Positions 34,064 through 42,776 of a stretch of 64,000 bases of DNA are shown here, in pieces. Each line of letters begins with the position of its first letter. Position 1 is the first letter of the stretch. This stretch comes from Flammeovirgaceae bacterium UBA7330 (GTDB lineage: Bacteria; Bacteroidota; Bacteroidia; Cytophagales; Cyclobacteriaceae), in the NCBI GenBank assembly GCA_002471275.1, contig DKPQ01000014.1, forward strand, positions 392,297 to 456,296. Direction: 5' to 3'. The translations under genes and the position numbers were made by a program. The notes beneath the pieces are model-generated. The model was not told where the DNA came from, searched no databases, and saw nothing but the letters and a program-made list of their open reading frames with translations.

Positions 34064-35155
34064 ATGAAAATACTCAAAGAAATTGCCAGATACCCGGTAG
34101 GGGCTTTGTTCATCTTCTCCGGACTCATAAAAATCAATGACCCAAAGGGCACAGCCATCAAGCTGGAAGAATACTTCGATGTCTTTTCATACGATTTCGC
34201 GCCGTTCTTTGAATATTTGATCCCTGCTGCGCTCTTCCTTTCTGTATTACTGAGTGTGTTGGAGATTGTGCTTGGCATAGCCGTGATCATCGGGTATGAA
34301 ATGAAGATCTCTGCCTGGGTTTTACTTGGCCTCATTGTCTTTTTTACTTTCCTCACATTCTATTCGGCTTACTTCAATAAAGTCACAGACTGTGGATGCT
34401 TTGGAGATGCCATAAAACTCACACCATGGGAGTCCTTCTACAAAGATTTGATCCTACTTATTCTAATTGTGATCATCTTCATCAACCGCGAGAATTATCA
34501 GGCTTTTTATCCTGCAAAATGGCAGCATCTGACCATCGGGGTTGCCGCAGTAATATTTACGTTTCTGGGTATTTATGCCATCAGGCATTTACCATTTATA
34601 GATTTCAGGGCTTATGCCATTGGCAACCACCTCCCTACCCTGATGAACCCTTCTGAGGAACTCCGATATGAATATGTTTTGGAAAAAGATGGTGAAACCT
34701 TTTCGTTCGAACAATATCCTACTGAGGAAGGCTATGAGTTCAAAGAAATGAAGTTGCTCAACCCTGAGGCTCAGCCAAAGATTACGGATCTGAGTGTGTG
34801 GACTGACGAAGGAGACTACACCGATCAGCTGTTTCAGGGCGAGAAATTGTTGCTTGTCATTTATGATGTTGAAAATGCTTCAAAGAATCACATGGATGCA
34901 ATTGCCAGCTTAACGAGTCAGACACAAAATAATATCCAATCCTGGATCCTTACTTCTTCAGGATACGAGCAGGTGGAGGCACTAAGGCATGAATACCAGC
35001 TGGCAATACCTTTCTTCTATGCAGACGCTACTGTCTTGAAAACCATGGTGAGATCCAACCCCGGTATCCTTTTGCTTTCTGATGGTACCGTCGTTGGAAA
35101 ATGGCATCACAACGATGTGCCGGACATCAGCACTTTAAACAGATTGATAAATTGA
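34064..35155 (+). CDS. BT_3928-like membrane protein (MauE/DoxX type)
   Basis: This 363-residue protein has about five membrane helices in its first 175 residues. The N-terminal block YPVGALFIFSGLIKINDPKGTA resembles MauE/DoxX-type oxidative membrane proteins. A Cys pair lies in DCGCFGDA (residues 110 and 112), the arrangement seen in methylamine-utilisation MauE and related disulfide-handling proteins. The C-terminal half (about 190-363) is soluble and could be a thioredoxin-like fold, but I see no CxxC. It is likely periplasmic or inner membrane. It starts 26 nt after the DUF1599 gene and its stop overlaps the aroK start. Confidence 0.78.
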   Translation: MKILKEIARYPVGALFIFSGLIKINDPKGTAIKLEEYFDVFSYDFAPFFEYLIPAALFLSVLLSVLEIVLGIAVIIGYEMKISAWVLLGLIVFFTFLTFYSAYFNKVTDCGCFGDAIKLTPWESFYKDLILLILIVIIFINRENYQAFYPAKWQHLTIGVAAVIFTFLGIYAIRHLPFIDFRAYAIGNHLPTLMNPSEELRYEYVLEKDGETFSFEQYPTEEGYEFKEMKLLNPEAQPKITDLSVWTDEGDYTDQLFQGEKLLLVIYDVENASKNHMDAIASLTSQTQNNIQSWILTSSGYEQVEALRHEYQLAIPFFYADATVLKTMVRSNPGILLLSDGTVVGKWHHNDVPDISTLNRLIN

Positions 35156-35658
35156 GCAGTTACCGTAAGATCTTTTTGATAGGAATGCCCGGGTCGGGGA
35201 AGTCCTATCAGGCAAATTTACTTTCTGAGCAATTAAATCTCCCTTTCATCGACCTGGATGAAGAGATCATCAAGACCATTCATCAGTCTATCTCCGAGTA
35301 TTTTGCCAGTGAGGGGGAAGATGCGTTCAGAAAGGTAGAGCGCGATGTATTGCAAAAGACCATAGAAAAACATGCGGAATTTGTAATGGCTACAGGAGGG
35401 GGTACCCCATGCTTTTATGATAATATCGATCTGATGAACAATTCGGGTCTCACGGTTTTTTTAGACACCCCGAGAGAAACGCTTCTGGAAAGGATCCGTC
35501 TTTCCAAGAGCCGACCACTGATGCAAAATGACCCGGAAAAAAAGCTATCTGAATTGTTTGAAGCCAGATATGACATCTATAAAAAAGCCAGGCTCAGCAC
35601 CTCTGACACTCAACCAGAAGCCCTGATCCGGCTTATTAAAGATTATTTTAGAAGTTAA
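35152..35658 (+). CDS. aroK: Shikimate kinase
   Basis: AroK phosphorylates shikimate in aromatic amino-acid synthesis. From the TTG at 35152 the protein is 168 residues, the usual size. It has a Walker A GMPGSGKS (11-18), the shikimate-binding FIDLDEEI near residue 34, FRKVERDVL, and ATGGGTPC near residue 80. An ATG at 35101 is open in frame but lies inside the preceding gene and would add 17 residues unlike any AroK. TTG overlaps the TGA of the upstream gene, a typical translationally coupled junction. Its 3' end overlaps the convergent porin gene by 4 nt. Confidence 0.93.
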   Translation: MSSYRKIFLIGMPGSGKSYQANLLSEQLNLPFIDLDEEIIKTIHQSISEYFASEGEDAFRKVERDVLQKTIEKHAEFVMATGGGTPCFYDNIDLMNNSGLTVFLDTPRETLLERIRLSKSRPLMQNDPEKKLSELFEARYDIYKKARLSTSDTQPEALIRLIKDYFRS

Positions 35659-37163
35659 AAGTTAAAGCCTACAGTCACCAGGAATGAGTTGTTGCGGTTT
35701 ACAATGTCTGCTACTGGTTGATCAACAGAGATCGTATAGGGCTGATACAGAGTATTGAATTTGGTCTGCACATACGCAGCCTCTATAAAATAATCCGCTT
35801 TTCTGAAACCCACACCTGCTGAGATATTTCGCTTACCGGAACTATAATCAGCTCCTTCATATGGGTCTCCGAGGAAAGAGTACCCTGCTCTGAACCTAAA
35901 GGCTTCCAACCTCGCCTCTGCACCTACCCGATAGTTAATCACAGAACGGAAATTATCTCCAATATAATTATTGTCTCCTGTGGTACTGAAATCATTGGAT
36001 TGTAAGTGTGCATTGCTATAGTTCACCAATTCCACGTCCCCGGAAACAAACCCCATTTTACCAAAGAACAATGACGTTCCTAAGGTAAGTCGGGAAGGAG
36101 ATTTTAAGGTGTAGTTGCTAATTGAAATATCACTGATGTAACTGAGGTCGTTAAGCACTTCTGTTTCACCATCTTCTATTACTTCCGCATTGTTCCATCG
36201 CGTATTGTGAACGAAACTATATTCGTCATTCAATGCATAAAACGTAGGGGTGACATAGGAAAGTCCAACTGTCAGCATATTAACAGGTCGTACAATCAAA
36301 CCAAATGTGGCATTGATCCCAGATCCATTAATATTTAATTCGTCATTGATGCTGGTACTATTCAGGGAATCATAAGGTTGATATTGATCCTCTAAAAACC
36401 TCCTCACACGACTATAGGAAACCGTCTGAATTCCCAGGCCTCCACCAAAATATATCCGATCGTTATAGTTACCGCCCCAGGCCAGGTTTAACTGATATTG
36501 ACCTCCTGTAGTTACAATGGTCTCTGTTTGCAGTGGGTATCCATAGGTGAATGCATCATAGCCGACCACCTGATTACTTCCATTATACACCGGGTTGATC
36601 AGATAATTCTGATAAGCCGAATAGGCCTGATCTCCCAGATCATTGGGGTCTAAATTCCCTGCCTCCTCGATAAAAGCATCAATGATAGAATTGTTGTCAT
36701 TTCTGCCCTGATATCTTATTTCATTATTGAAGTCATTCACCCTGTGGAGTGAGATGGCGAATGAACCTCCCTTAAATTTAGAGTTCACTATATCTCCCAC
36801 CGTATTGTTAAGTACCACCCCAACATTTGCAATGTTGAAGTTATTCCTGATGGATGTAACTGAGCTTGACAGGTAGCTCGCATCTGCTGAATGGAAATTC
36901 ATCCCGGGTGTTACAGAAAACACGCTCCGGTTAAAAAAGCCTATTCCGGCCGGATTCACCCCGGCAACACTGATATCGCCGCCTAATGAGGCAGATGCTC
37001 CACCAAATCCTTGGACCCTGGCTGAGCTTCCGTAATTGGGGCTTGTCTGGCTAAACATCAGGGCGTCTTTATAATACCCCAATGTTTGCGCCTCTATTTG
37101 TCCTTGTCCTGATAGGGTAAACATTAGTACCCCAATCAACATGATATATTTTGAAGCTTTCAT
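35655..37163 (-). CDS. FadL/OmpP1-like outer-membrane porin
   Basis: This 502-residue protein has a signal peptide (about 1-26) and a beta-barrel-rich body. The N-terminal hatch-like part reads SARVQGFGGASASLGGDISVAGVNPAGIGFF, which matches the FadL/OmpP1 family feature VNPAG. FadL-type channels take up hydrophobic compounds such as fatty acids or aromatics; the substrate here is unknown. It ends in an aromatic residue (VGFNF), expected for outer-membrane barrels. It faces the aroK operon and lies downstream of the low-complexity gene on the same strand. Confidence 0.82.
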   Translation of the reverse strand: MKASKYIMLIGVLMFTLSGQGQIEAQTLGYYKDALMFSQTSPNYGSSARVQGFGGASASLGGDISVAGVNPAGIGFFNRSVFSVTPGMNFHSADASYLSSSVTSIRNNFNIANVGVVLNNTVGDIVNSKFKGGSFAISLHRVNDFNNEIRYQGRNDNNSIIDAFIEEAGNLDPNDLGDQAYSAYQNYLINPVYNGSNQVVGYDAFTYGYPLQTETIVTTGGQYQLNLAWGGNYNDRIYFGGGLGIQTVSYSRVRRFLEDQYQPYDSLNSTSINDELNINGSGINATFGLIVRPVNMLTVGLSYVTPTFYALNDEYSFVHNTRWNNAEVIEDGETEVLNDLSYISDISISNYTLKSPSRLTLGTSLFFGKMGFVSGDVELVNYSNAHLQSNDFSTTGDNNYIGDNFRSVINYRVGAEARLEAFRFRAGYSFLGDPYEGADYSSGKRNISAGVGFRKADYFIEAAYVQTKFNTLYQPYTISVDQPVADIVNRNNSFLVTVGFNF

Positions 37164-37188
37164 TTTGATTAATGTGTTTTTGTCCTAC

Positions 37189-37245
37189 CCTGAAAAAAAT
37201 TCAGGAAATCTGGTAAGTACATAACGTGATGTCATGCGCTTACCA
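37189..37245. repeat. Two inverted repeats upstream of the porin gene
   Basis: CCTGAA (37189-37194) pairs with TTCAGG (37200-37205) across an A5 loop. TGGTAAG (37211-37217) pairs with CTTACCA (37239-37245) across 21 nt. They lie between the porin start (37163) and the low-complexity gene stop (37278). They could be a terminator, an operator, or both. On the minus strand the first loop is a T-run, but the position of the T-run inside the loop is atypical for a terminator. Confidence 0.35.
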
Positions 37246-37277
37246 TATCCATTAATTGACCTTTTAATGCTTTCTTA

Positions 37278-38705
37278 TTAGCGACCGCTTCTTCCGGAAG
37301 ATGAAGAACCGCTACTTCTTCCACTACTGCTGCCACCGCTTGATCTTGATGGAGAATAGCTGGAACCTGAGGATCTTGATGAGCCAGAAGAATAACTACT
37401 TCCGCTACTTCTACTTGAAGACCCTGAACTTCTATAGCTACTACCGGAGGAAGATCTGCTATTGCTATAGTTCGGAGAATACGATCTTCCACTAGATGAA
37501 GAAGACGACCTGGAGTCATACGAAGAACTGTTGTACCTTCTGGTAGTGCCAGAAGAAGATCTGGAACTTGTTGATGAAGGATTTGAATAAGATCTTCCAC
37601 TGTTACTATTGGTCGAAGACCTTGTGTAATCTGCAGAGCCCGATCTTGTAGTTCTTGCGTTGCTATAATCAGCCGTAGAGGTAGACCTGGAGGAAGTAGC
37701 TGATCTGGTAGTAGATACTGTTCTTCCGGAGGTCGCACTGGTTCTTGATCGTGAGAAATATTCATTTTGTGTACCAGTGTAATCTCTGCTATCAGACCTT
37801 CTACCCAATCCTTCTATGCTATTCCTTGTAGTTGAATTGGTTCTTGGACTGTTGGAAACAAAACCACCCCGGGTGCTGCTTCGAGCACCTACCACATAGT
37901 TTCTTCGGGTCAAATTTCTATCGTTGTAATACAGTCCGCTATAGTACCCGTTGTGGAATCCATTATAGTAGCCGCTGTAGTAGGAGTTTCTCCAGCCCCA
38001 GCCACCATAATAAGGAGAACCAAATCCTCCAAACCATGGATCATAAAAACCACCGGCATAGTATGGGCTATACCATGGATCATACATGTAGTATCTACTC
38101 CATGGATTTCCCCATCCCCAACGAGATCCGAATCCAAAGGATATTGACCAGGAGTTTCTCCAGCCGAAGAACGGATCGTAATAGAAACCACTGTTTATTC
38201 CCCAAAATGGATCGTTCCACGTATTCCAGCTATTATATCTGTTCCATCTATTCCAGTTGTTTCCCCAATATGGATCATAATAACTATTGGTGTTACCATA
38301 ATAGTTGTTGTTGATTATGGTTTGACCACTGGTATTATCATTGGCATATTGATTATTCTCATCGTAATATTCAACTGTGCTCTCAGAAGGCTGACTGTAG
38401 TTGGCATTGCCCTCGCTATCTTCATTGTAGCTTTGAATGCTATTGCCTGACTGATACCTGGCGATATAATCAGGGTTTACATTGTGCGATGAATACTTAT
38501 CAGAGTATGTATTATTTGTATAAGACTCATAAGTAGATCTTGATTCATCACTTTTTGTGACGGTTTCTCCATCATACTTGATCTCCTTTCGGTCTTTTGG
38601 TGTGAAATACAAATCATCGTATTCCTGCGCATAGACCGAATTTCCCACTACCATCAATGCGATGATCATTGATGAAAATCCTGCTATTTTTTTGAATGCT
38701 TTCAT
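37278..38705 (-). CDS. Low-complexity secreted protein (Asn/Tyr/Trp- then Ser/Arg-rich)
   Basis: This 475-residue protein has a normal signal peptide (about 1-26, ending VYAQ), then three composition blocks. Residues 27-135 are acidic and rich in Asn, Ser and Tyr. Residues 136-260 are packed with aromatic and Gly residues, for example YYDPYWGNNWNRWNRYNSW and FFGWRNSW. Residues 265-475 are Ser/Arg/Thr-rich with SSGRS-like repeats. No globular domain is recognisable. The protein would be exported and probably disordered or self-associating; similar Bacteroidota proteins are annotated only as hypothetical. Codon use is repetitive but the frame is intact. It is divergent from proS. Confidence 0.75.
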   Translation of the reverse strand: MKAFKKIAGFSSMIIALMVVGNSVYAQEYDDLYFTPKDRKEIKYDGETVTKSDESRSTYESYTNNTYSDKYSSHNVNPDYIARYQSGNSIQSYNEDSEGNANYSQPSESTVEYYDENNQYANDNTSGQTIINNNYYGNTNSYYDPYWGNNWNRWNRYNSWNTWNDPFWGINSGFYYDPFFGWRNSWSISFGFGSRWGWGNPWSRYYMYDPWYSPYYAGGFYDPWFGGFGSPYYGGWGWRNSYYSGYYNGFHNGYYSGLYYNDRNLTRRNYVVGARSSTRGGFVSNSPRTNSTTRNSIEGLGRRSDSRDYTGTQNEYFSRSRTSATSGRTVSTTRSATSSRSTSTADYSNARTTRSGSADYTRSSTNSNSGRSYSNPSSTSSRSSSGTTRRYNSSSYDSRSSSSSSGRSYSPNYSNSRSSSGSSYRSSGSSSRSSGSSYSSGSSRSSGSSYSPSRSSGGSSSGRSSGSSSSGRSGR

Positions 38706-38751
38706 GATCCTTCTTATTTAAACTCAATACATTCAACGTAACTTAATAGTT

Positions 38752-38774
38752 TCCGGTTACTCCGGTTATATTTG
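38752..38774 (+). promoter_or_regulatory. Probable proS promoter with a tandem repeat
   Basis: A perfect TATATTTG -7 box lies at 38767-38774, 52 bp before the proS ATG. Just before it two copies of TCCGGTTA (38752-38759 and 38761-38768) stand 9 bp apart, the second overlapping the -7 box. No TTTG is found at the -33 distance. Confidence 0.4.
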
Positions 38775-38826
38775 CCGCCGAATATTTACTTAAAATTAAG
38801 CAAATTTTATACCAAGATAATAGTAA

Positions 38827-40302
38827 ATGGGGAAAGCAATACCGAATCGATCAGAAGATTACTCTCTTTGGTACAATGAACTCGTAAAAAAGGCCGGATT
38901 AGCCGAAAATTCGCCGGTTAGGGGCTGTATGGTGATCAAGCCATACGGTTTTGCCATATGGGAAAAAATGCAGGATGTATTGGATAAAATGTTTAAAGAA
39001 ACAGGTCATTCCAATGCCTATTTTCCGCTTTTTATTCCAAAATCTTTTTTTTCAAAAGAAGCCAAGCATGTAGAAGGATTCGCCAAAGAATGTGCCATTG
39101 TGACACATTACCGGCTAAAAAATGACGAAGGAGGGAAAGGTGTGGTTGTGGACCCGGAGGCTAAACTGGAAGAAGAACTCATCGTAAGGCCTACTTCAGA
39201 GACTGTTATATGGGATTCTTATAAAAACTGGATCCAATCTTACCGTGACCTGCCGCTACTTATCAACCAATGGGCCAATGTGGTACGTTGGGAGATGAGG
39301 ACCCGCCTGTTTTTGCGAACTGCAGAGTTTTTGTGGCAGGAGGGACATACCGCCCATGCTACCAGTGACGAAGCCCAGGCTGAGACCAGGCAGATGCTTG
39401 ATGTGTATGCAGACTTTGCGGAAAATCACATGGGCCTTCCCGTGGTAAAAGGTGTAAAAACCGAAAGCGAGCGATTTGCCGGAGCGGTTGAAACCTATTG
39501 TATTGAAAGTCTGATGCAGGATGGAAAAGCGCTTCAGGCTGGTACTTCCCATTTTCTTGGACAAAATTTCGCTAAGGCTTTCGACGTAAAATATGCAACG
39601 AAGGAGGGTAAAGAAGAATTTGTCTGGGGGACCTCATGGGGTGTAAGCACGAGATTGATGGGTGCCCTGATCATGGCACATTCTGATGACGATGGACTGG
39701 TCTTACCTCCAAAACTTGCTCCTATACAGGTGGTTATTGTGCCTATTTACAAAAAAGATGAAGAATTGGCCAAAATTTCTGAGCTGGCTGATAAATACAC
39801 AAAAGAACTACGCGCCAAGGGCGTATCCATACAGTTTGACAAACGTGATACCCATAAGCCGGGATGGAAATTTGCAGAATATGAACTGAAAGGTGTGCCA
39901 GTGAGGATTGCTATCGGACCGAAAGACATGGAAAACGGCACGGTCGAAATCGCACGAAGAGATACCAAGGAGAAGCAAACCATCAATCAGGCAGATGTTG
40001 TGGATCATGTTTCTAATCTTTTAGATGAAATCCAGCAAAATATCTACCGTAAAGCGTTAAATTTCAAAAAAGAAAATACACACGAGGTAGATGACTATGA
40101 GGCATTCAAAGAAGTCCTGGAAACTAAGGGTGGATTTGTCTATGCTCACTGGGATGGGACGGCTGAGACAGAAGCTAAGATAAGCGAAGAGACCAAAGCG
40201 ACGATTCGTTGTGTTCCTCTGGATCAAAAGGATGAAGAAGGCAAGTGCATCTACTCAGGAAAACCTTCAAAGGGTCGTGTGCTCTTTGCTAAGGCCTATT
40301 AG
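38827..40302 (+). CDS. proS: Prolyl-tRNA synthetase (archaeal/eukaryal type)
   Basis: ProS charges tRNA-Pro. The 491-residue protein is the shorter form without the bacterial editing insertion. Class II motifs are visible: motif 1 near MQDVLDKMFKETGHSNAYFP, motif 2 in RWEMRTRLFLRTAEFLWQEGH and motif 3 in GVSTRLMGALIMAHSDDDG. The C-terminal domain has the metal-binding-like Cys-containing end EGKCIYSGKPSKGRVLFAKAY. Length and features match ProRS type 3. The upstream region carries a -7 box at 38767. Confidence 0.95.
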   Translation: MGKAIPNRSEDYSLWYNELVKKAGLAENSPVRGCMVIKPYGFAIWEKMQDVLDKMFKETGHSNAYFPLFIPKSFFSKEAKHVEGFAKECAIVTHYRLKNDEGGKGVVVDPEAKLEEELIVRPTSETVIWDSYKNWIQSYRDLPLLINQWANVVRWEMRTRLFLRTAEFLWQEGHTAHATSDEAQAETRQMLDVYADFAENHMGLPVVKGVKTESERFAGAVETYCIESLMQDGKALQAGTSHFLGQNFAKAFDVKYATKEGKEEFVWGTSWGVSTRLMGALIMAHSDDDGLVLPPKLAPIQVVIVPIYKKDEELAKISELADKYTKELRAKGVSIQFDKRDTHKPGWKFAEYELKGVPVRIAIGPKDMENGTVEIARRDTKEKQTINQADVVDHVSNLLDEIQQNIYRKALNFKKENTHEVDDYEAFKEVLETKGGFVYAHWDGTAETEAKISEETKATIRCVPLDQKDEEGKCIYSGKPSKGRVLFAKAY

Positions 40303-40316
40303 TAAATTGTAAAAGC

Positions 40317-40787
40317 ATGGAATGGTTTGCTGTCATCGGATTGATTGTTCTTGGGATGATCTTACTTATTGTGGAGATCATATTTATTCCGGGAACAACA
40401 GTTGTGGGAATCGCAGGCTTTCTGTGTTCTGTATATGGCATCTATCTGAGCTATGACTACTTCGGGACAACAGGAGGTACGTTGGTATTGTTTGGCGCAG
40501 TCCTTTTCAATGGAGGAGCTATTGTATATGCCTTTAAGACCAAGTCATGGGAGCGATTCTCTCTGAAAGACATCAACTCCGGTCGCTTCAATGAAGATCA
40601 GGAAATCCAACTTAAGATAGGAGATCAGGGAACCACAGTATCTTCCCTCAAACCAATAGGAAAAGCAATTTTTAGTGACAAGGAATTGGAAGTGAGATCA
40701 GAAGGGACGTACATTCGTGAAAATCAGGAAATTGAGATTATTAAAATCGATAATAAAAAAATAATTGTAAAACCAATCACCCAATAA
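40317..40787 (+). CDS. NfeD-like membrane protein
   Basis: This 156-residue protein has two to three membrane helices (about 4-20, 26-48 and 53-73) and a C-terminal OB-like domain (about 95-156, starting KIGDQGTTVSSLKPIGKAIF). That is the short NfeD form without the protease. NfeD proteins partner flotillins or stomatins. It lies 14 nt after proS and 1 nt before floA, and the pairing with floA is the standard arrangement, so it probably helps build flotillin-containing membrane domains. Confidence 0.86.
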   Translation: MEWFAVIGLIVLGMILLIVEIIFIPGTTVVGIAGFLCSVYGIYLSYDYFGTTGGTLVLFGAVLFNGGAIVYAFKTKSWERFSLKDINSGRFNEDQEIQLKIGDQGTTVSSLKPIGKAIFSDKELEVRSEGTYIRENQEIEIIKIDNKKIIVKPITQ

Positions 40788-40788
40788 A

Positions 40789-41820
40789 ATGGATTTAACC
40801 CTCATTCTGTTATTGTTAGCGGGCATAGTCGCCTTTTTTGTGTTTCTCTATTTTGTACCAGTCAATCTCTGGATAACCGCGATATTTTCCGGTGTAAAAA
40901 TTGGCTTGTTAGAACTTGTGTTTATGCGAATCCGGAAGGTGCCCCCATCTATTGTGGTCAATTCGCTGATCACTGCAACAAAGGCCGGAATCATTATTAC
41001 AGATGAAACGGGAGGTAACAATGTAAAAAGATCACTCAAGGCTTCTGACCTTGAGACACACTATCTGGCTGGAGGTAACGTACCTCAGGTAATCAAAGCA
41101 TTGATCTCAGCAGACAAGGCAAACATCAACCTCACATTCCGTCAGGCCACTGCCATTGACCTTGCAGGTAGAGATGTTTTCGAGGCGGTTCAGATCTCGG
41201 TAAATCCTAAGGTAATCAATACACCTTCCGTAGCTGCTGTAGCTGCAGATGGTATCCAGCTGATTGCCAAAGCACGGGTGACCATCAGGGCAAATATCCA
41301 ACAATTGGTTGGGGGTGCTGGTGAAGACACCATCCTGGCCAGGGTAGGTGAAGGTATTGTAACATCAGTGGGTTCTGCTGCTTCTCATAAAGAAGTACTG
41401 GAAAACCCCGATAAGATCTCCAAACTCGTACTGCAACGCGGATTGGACGCGGGTACTGCATTTGAGATCCTATCTATTGACATCGCTGACGTGGATGTAG
41501 GAGCAAACATTGGAGCAAAACTGCAAACTGATCAGGCTTCTGCTGACCTTAAAGTAGCTGAGGCTAAGGCCGAAGAAAGAAGAGCCATGGCGGTAGCAGA
41601 GGAGCAAGAGATGGTGGCAAAAGCTCAGGAAGCCCGCGCCAAAGTAATCCTTGCCGAAGCTGATATACCTAAGGCCATTGCTGACGCTTTCAGAAGTGGT
41701 AACCTAGGAATAATGGATTATTACAAACTGGAAAACATCCAGTCTGATACCAGTATGAGAGAATCCATTGCAGGATCAGGAAAGCGTAAAGGGGGTTCAA
41801 CAACCAAGAAAAAAGAGTAA
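40789..41820 (+). CDS. floA: Flotillin-like protein FloA
   Basis: FloA is a bacterial flotillin scaffold of functional membrane microdomains. The 343-residue protein has an N-terminal membrane hairpin (about 4-45), then the SPFH-like core with GQVPQVIKALISADKAN-like text (here AGGNVPQVIKALISADKA). A coiled region rich in Ala, Glu and Lys (AEAKAEERRAMAVAEEQEM) and a short Lys-rich tail follow. Length fits FloA (about 330). It is directly downstream of the NfeD-like gene, as in Bacillus and Bacteroidota. Confidence 0.93.
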   Translation: MDLTLILLLLAGIVAFFVFLYFVPVNLWITAIFSGVKIGLLELVFMRIRKVPPSIVVNSLITATKAGIIITDETGGNNVKRSLKASDLETHYLAGGNVPQVIKALISADKANINLTFRQATAIDLAGRDVFEAVQISVNPKVINTPSVAAVAADGIQLIAKARVTIRANIQQLVGGAGEDTILARVGEGIVTSVGSAASHKEVLENPDKISKLVLQRGLDAGTAFEILSIDIADVDVGANIGAKLQTDQASADLKVAEAKAEERRAMAVAEEQEMVAKAQEARAKVILAEADIPKAIADAFRSGNLGIMDYYKLENIQSDTSMRESIAGSGKRKGGSTTKKKE

Positions 41821-41851
41821 CATAAACGTTACCAAATAAGGCTTACTCATT

Positions 41852-42775
41852 TTGAGTCCAAATATTACTGTAATCATACCACTTTTCAACGAGGAGGTAA
41901 TGATTTCAAAACTCTATGACAGGGTTTTGAAATCATTATCCAGCCTCGACGAGAACTTTGAGGTTCTCTGTATCAATGATGGCAGCAGCGACAGTACGGA
42001 AGAAAAGCTGCTGGAGATCCATCAAAAAGATAAAAGGTTTAAGATCCTGTCATTTTCCCGCAATTTCGGGCATCAGGCTTCTATCTGGGCCGGTCTTGAA
42101 CATGCCAAGGGGAAATATATCGGTATTATGGATGGTGACCTGCAGGATCCACCTGAGCTATTTGCTTCATTTCACGAAAAGCTAGCCTCAGGATATGACG
42201 TCGTTTACGCGGTCCGAAAAAAACGCAAGGAAAACTTCCTGAAACGTTTTGCTTACTTCCTGTTTTATCGGATTCTTTCAAAATCCTCACATGTGAAAAT
42301 TCCCCTCGATAGTGGTGATTTCTCCATGTTTACCAGTCAGGTGCGTGATCAGATGGTTTCTTTGAAAGAGAGAAACCCGTTTATCAGGGGTATCAGGACC
42401 TGGGTAGGTTTCAGGCAGCTACCATTTATCTATGAGCGGGACGAAAGAGATGCCGGAGAGGTTAAATATACCTTTAAGAAACTCGTGAAACTTGCATTTG
42501 ATGGTTTTTTCGGCTTTAGCAATGCGCCCATCCGGCTCATGGGAAACCTGGGTCTATTTATCATGTTTGGTTGTATCGCTTATACAATTTATATCCTCAT
42601 CATGCTCTTTGCTTTTGATGCGGTGCCACAGGGATTTACAACGATGATCCTGGCGATCATGTTTTTTGGCGGTGTCCAGCTTTTCTCCATCCGTGTCATA
42701 GGCGAATACGTCTACAGAATTTTTGATGAGTCCCGACAAAGACCAATCTACATTGTAAAGAAGTTCTATCAGTAA
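41852..42775 (+). CDS. GT2 polyprenyl-phosphate glycosyltransferase (DPMS/GtrB-like)
   Basis: This 307-residue protein has an N-terminal GT2 domain (VIIPLFNEE at about 8-15, INDGSSDST near 41-49, and the metal-binding DGDLQDP at 94-100). Two C-terminal membrane helices follow (about 231-255 and 260-285). That layout is typical of enzymes that move a sugar from a nucleotide donor to undecaprenyl phosphate (GtrB, ArnC or dolichol-phosphate mannose synthase). It starts at a TTG and is the first of four coupled genes ending at 46764. A 1-nt gap separates it from the next gene. Confidence 0.88.
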   Translation: MSPNITVIIPLFNEEVMISKLYDRVLKSLSSLDENFEVLCINDGSSDSTEEKLLEIHQKDKRFKILSFSRNFGHQASIWAGLEHAKGKYIGIMDGDLQDPPELFASFHEKLASGYDVVYAVRKKRKENFLKRFAYFLFYRILSKSSHVKIPLDSGDFSMFTSQVRDQMVSLKERNPFIRGIRTWVGFRQLPFIYERDERDAGEVKYTFKKLVKLAFDGFFGFSNAPIRLMGNLGLFIMFGCIAYTIYILIMLFAFDAVPQGFTTMILAIMFFGGVQLFSIRVIGEYVYRIFDESRQRPIYIVKKFYQ

Positions 42776-42776
42776 G

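Noticed and set aside
37232..37765. 177-residue open frame opposite in phase to the low-complexity gene
   Set aside because: It is created by the repetitive Ser/Arg codons of the real gene in the same region; composition (Gln, Leu, Val, Pro rich) is typical of a shadow frame and lacks a family match.
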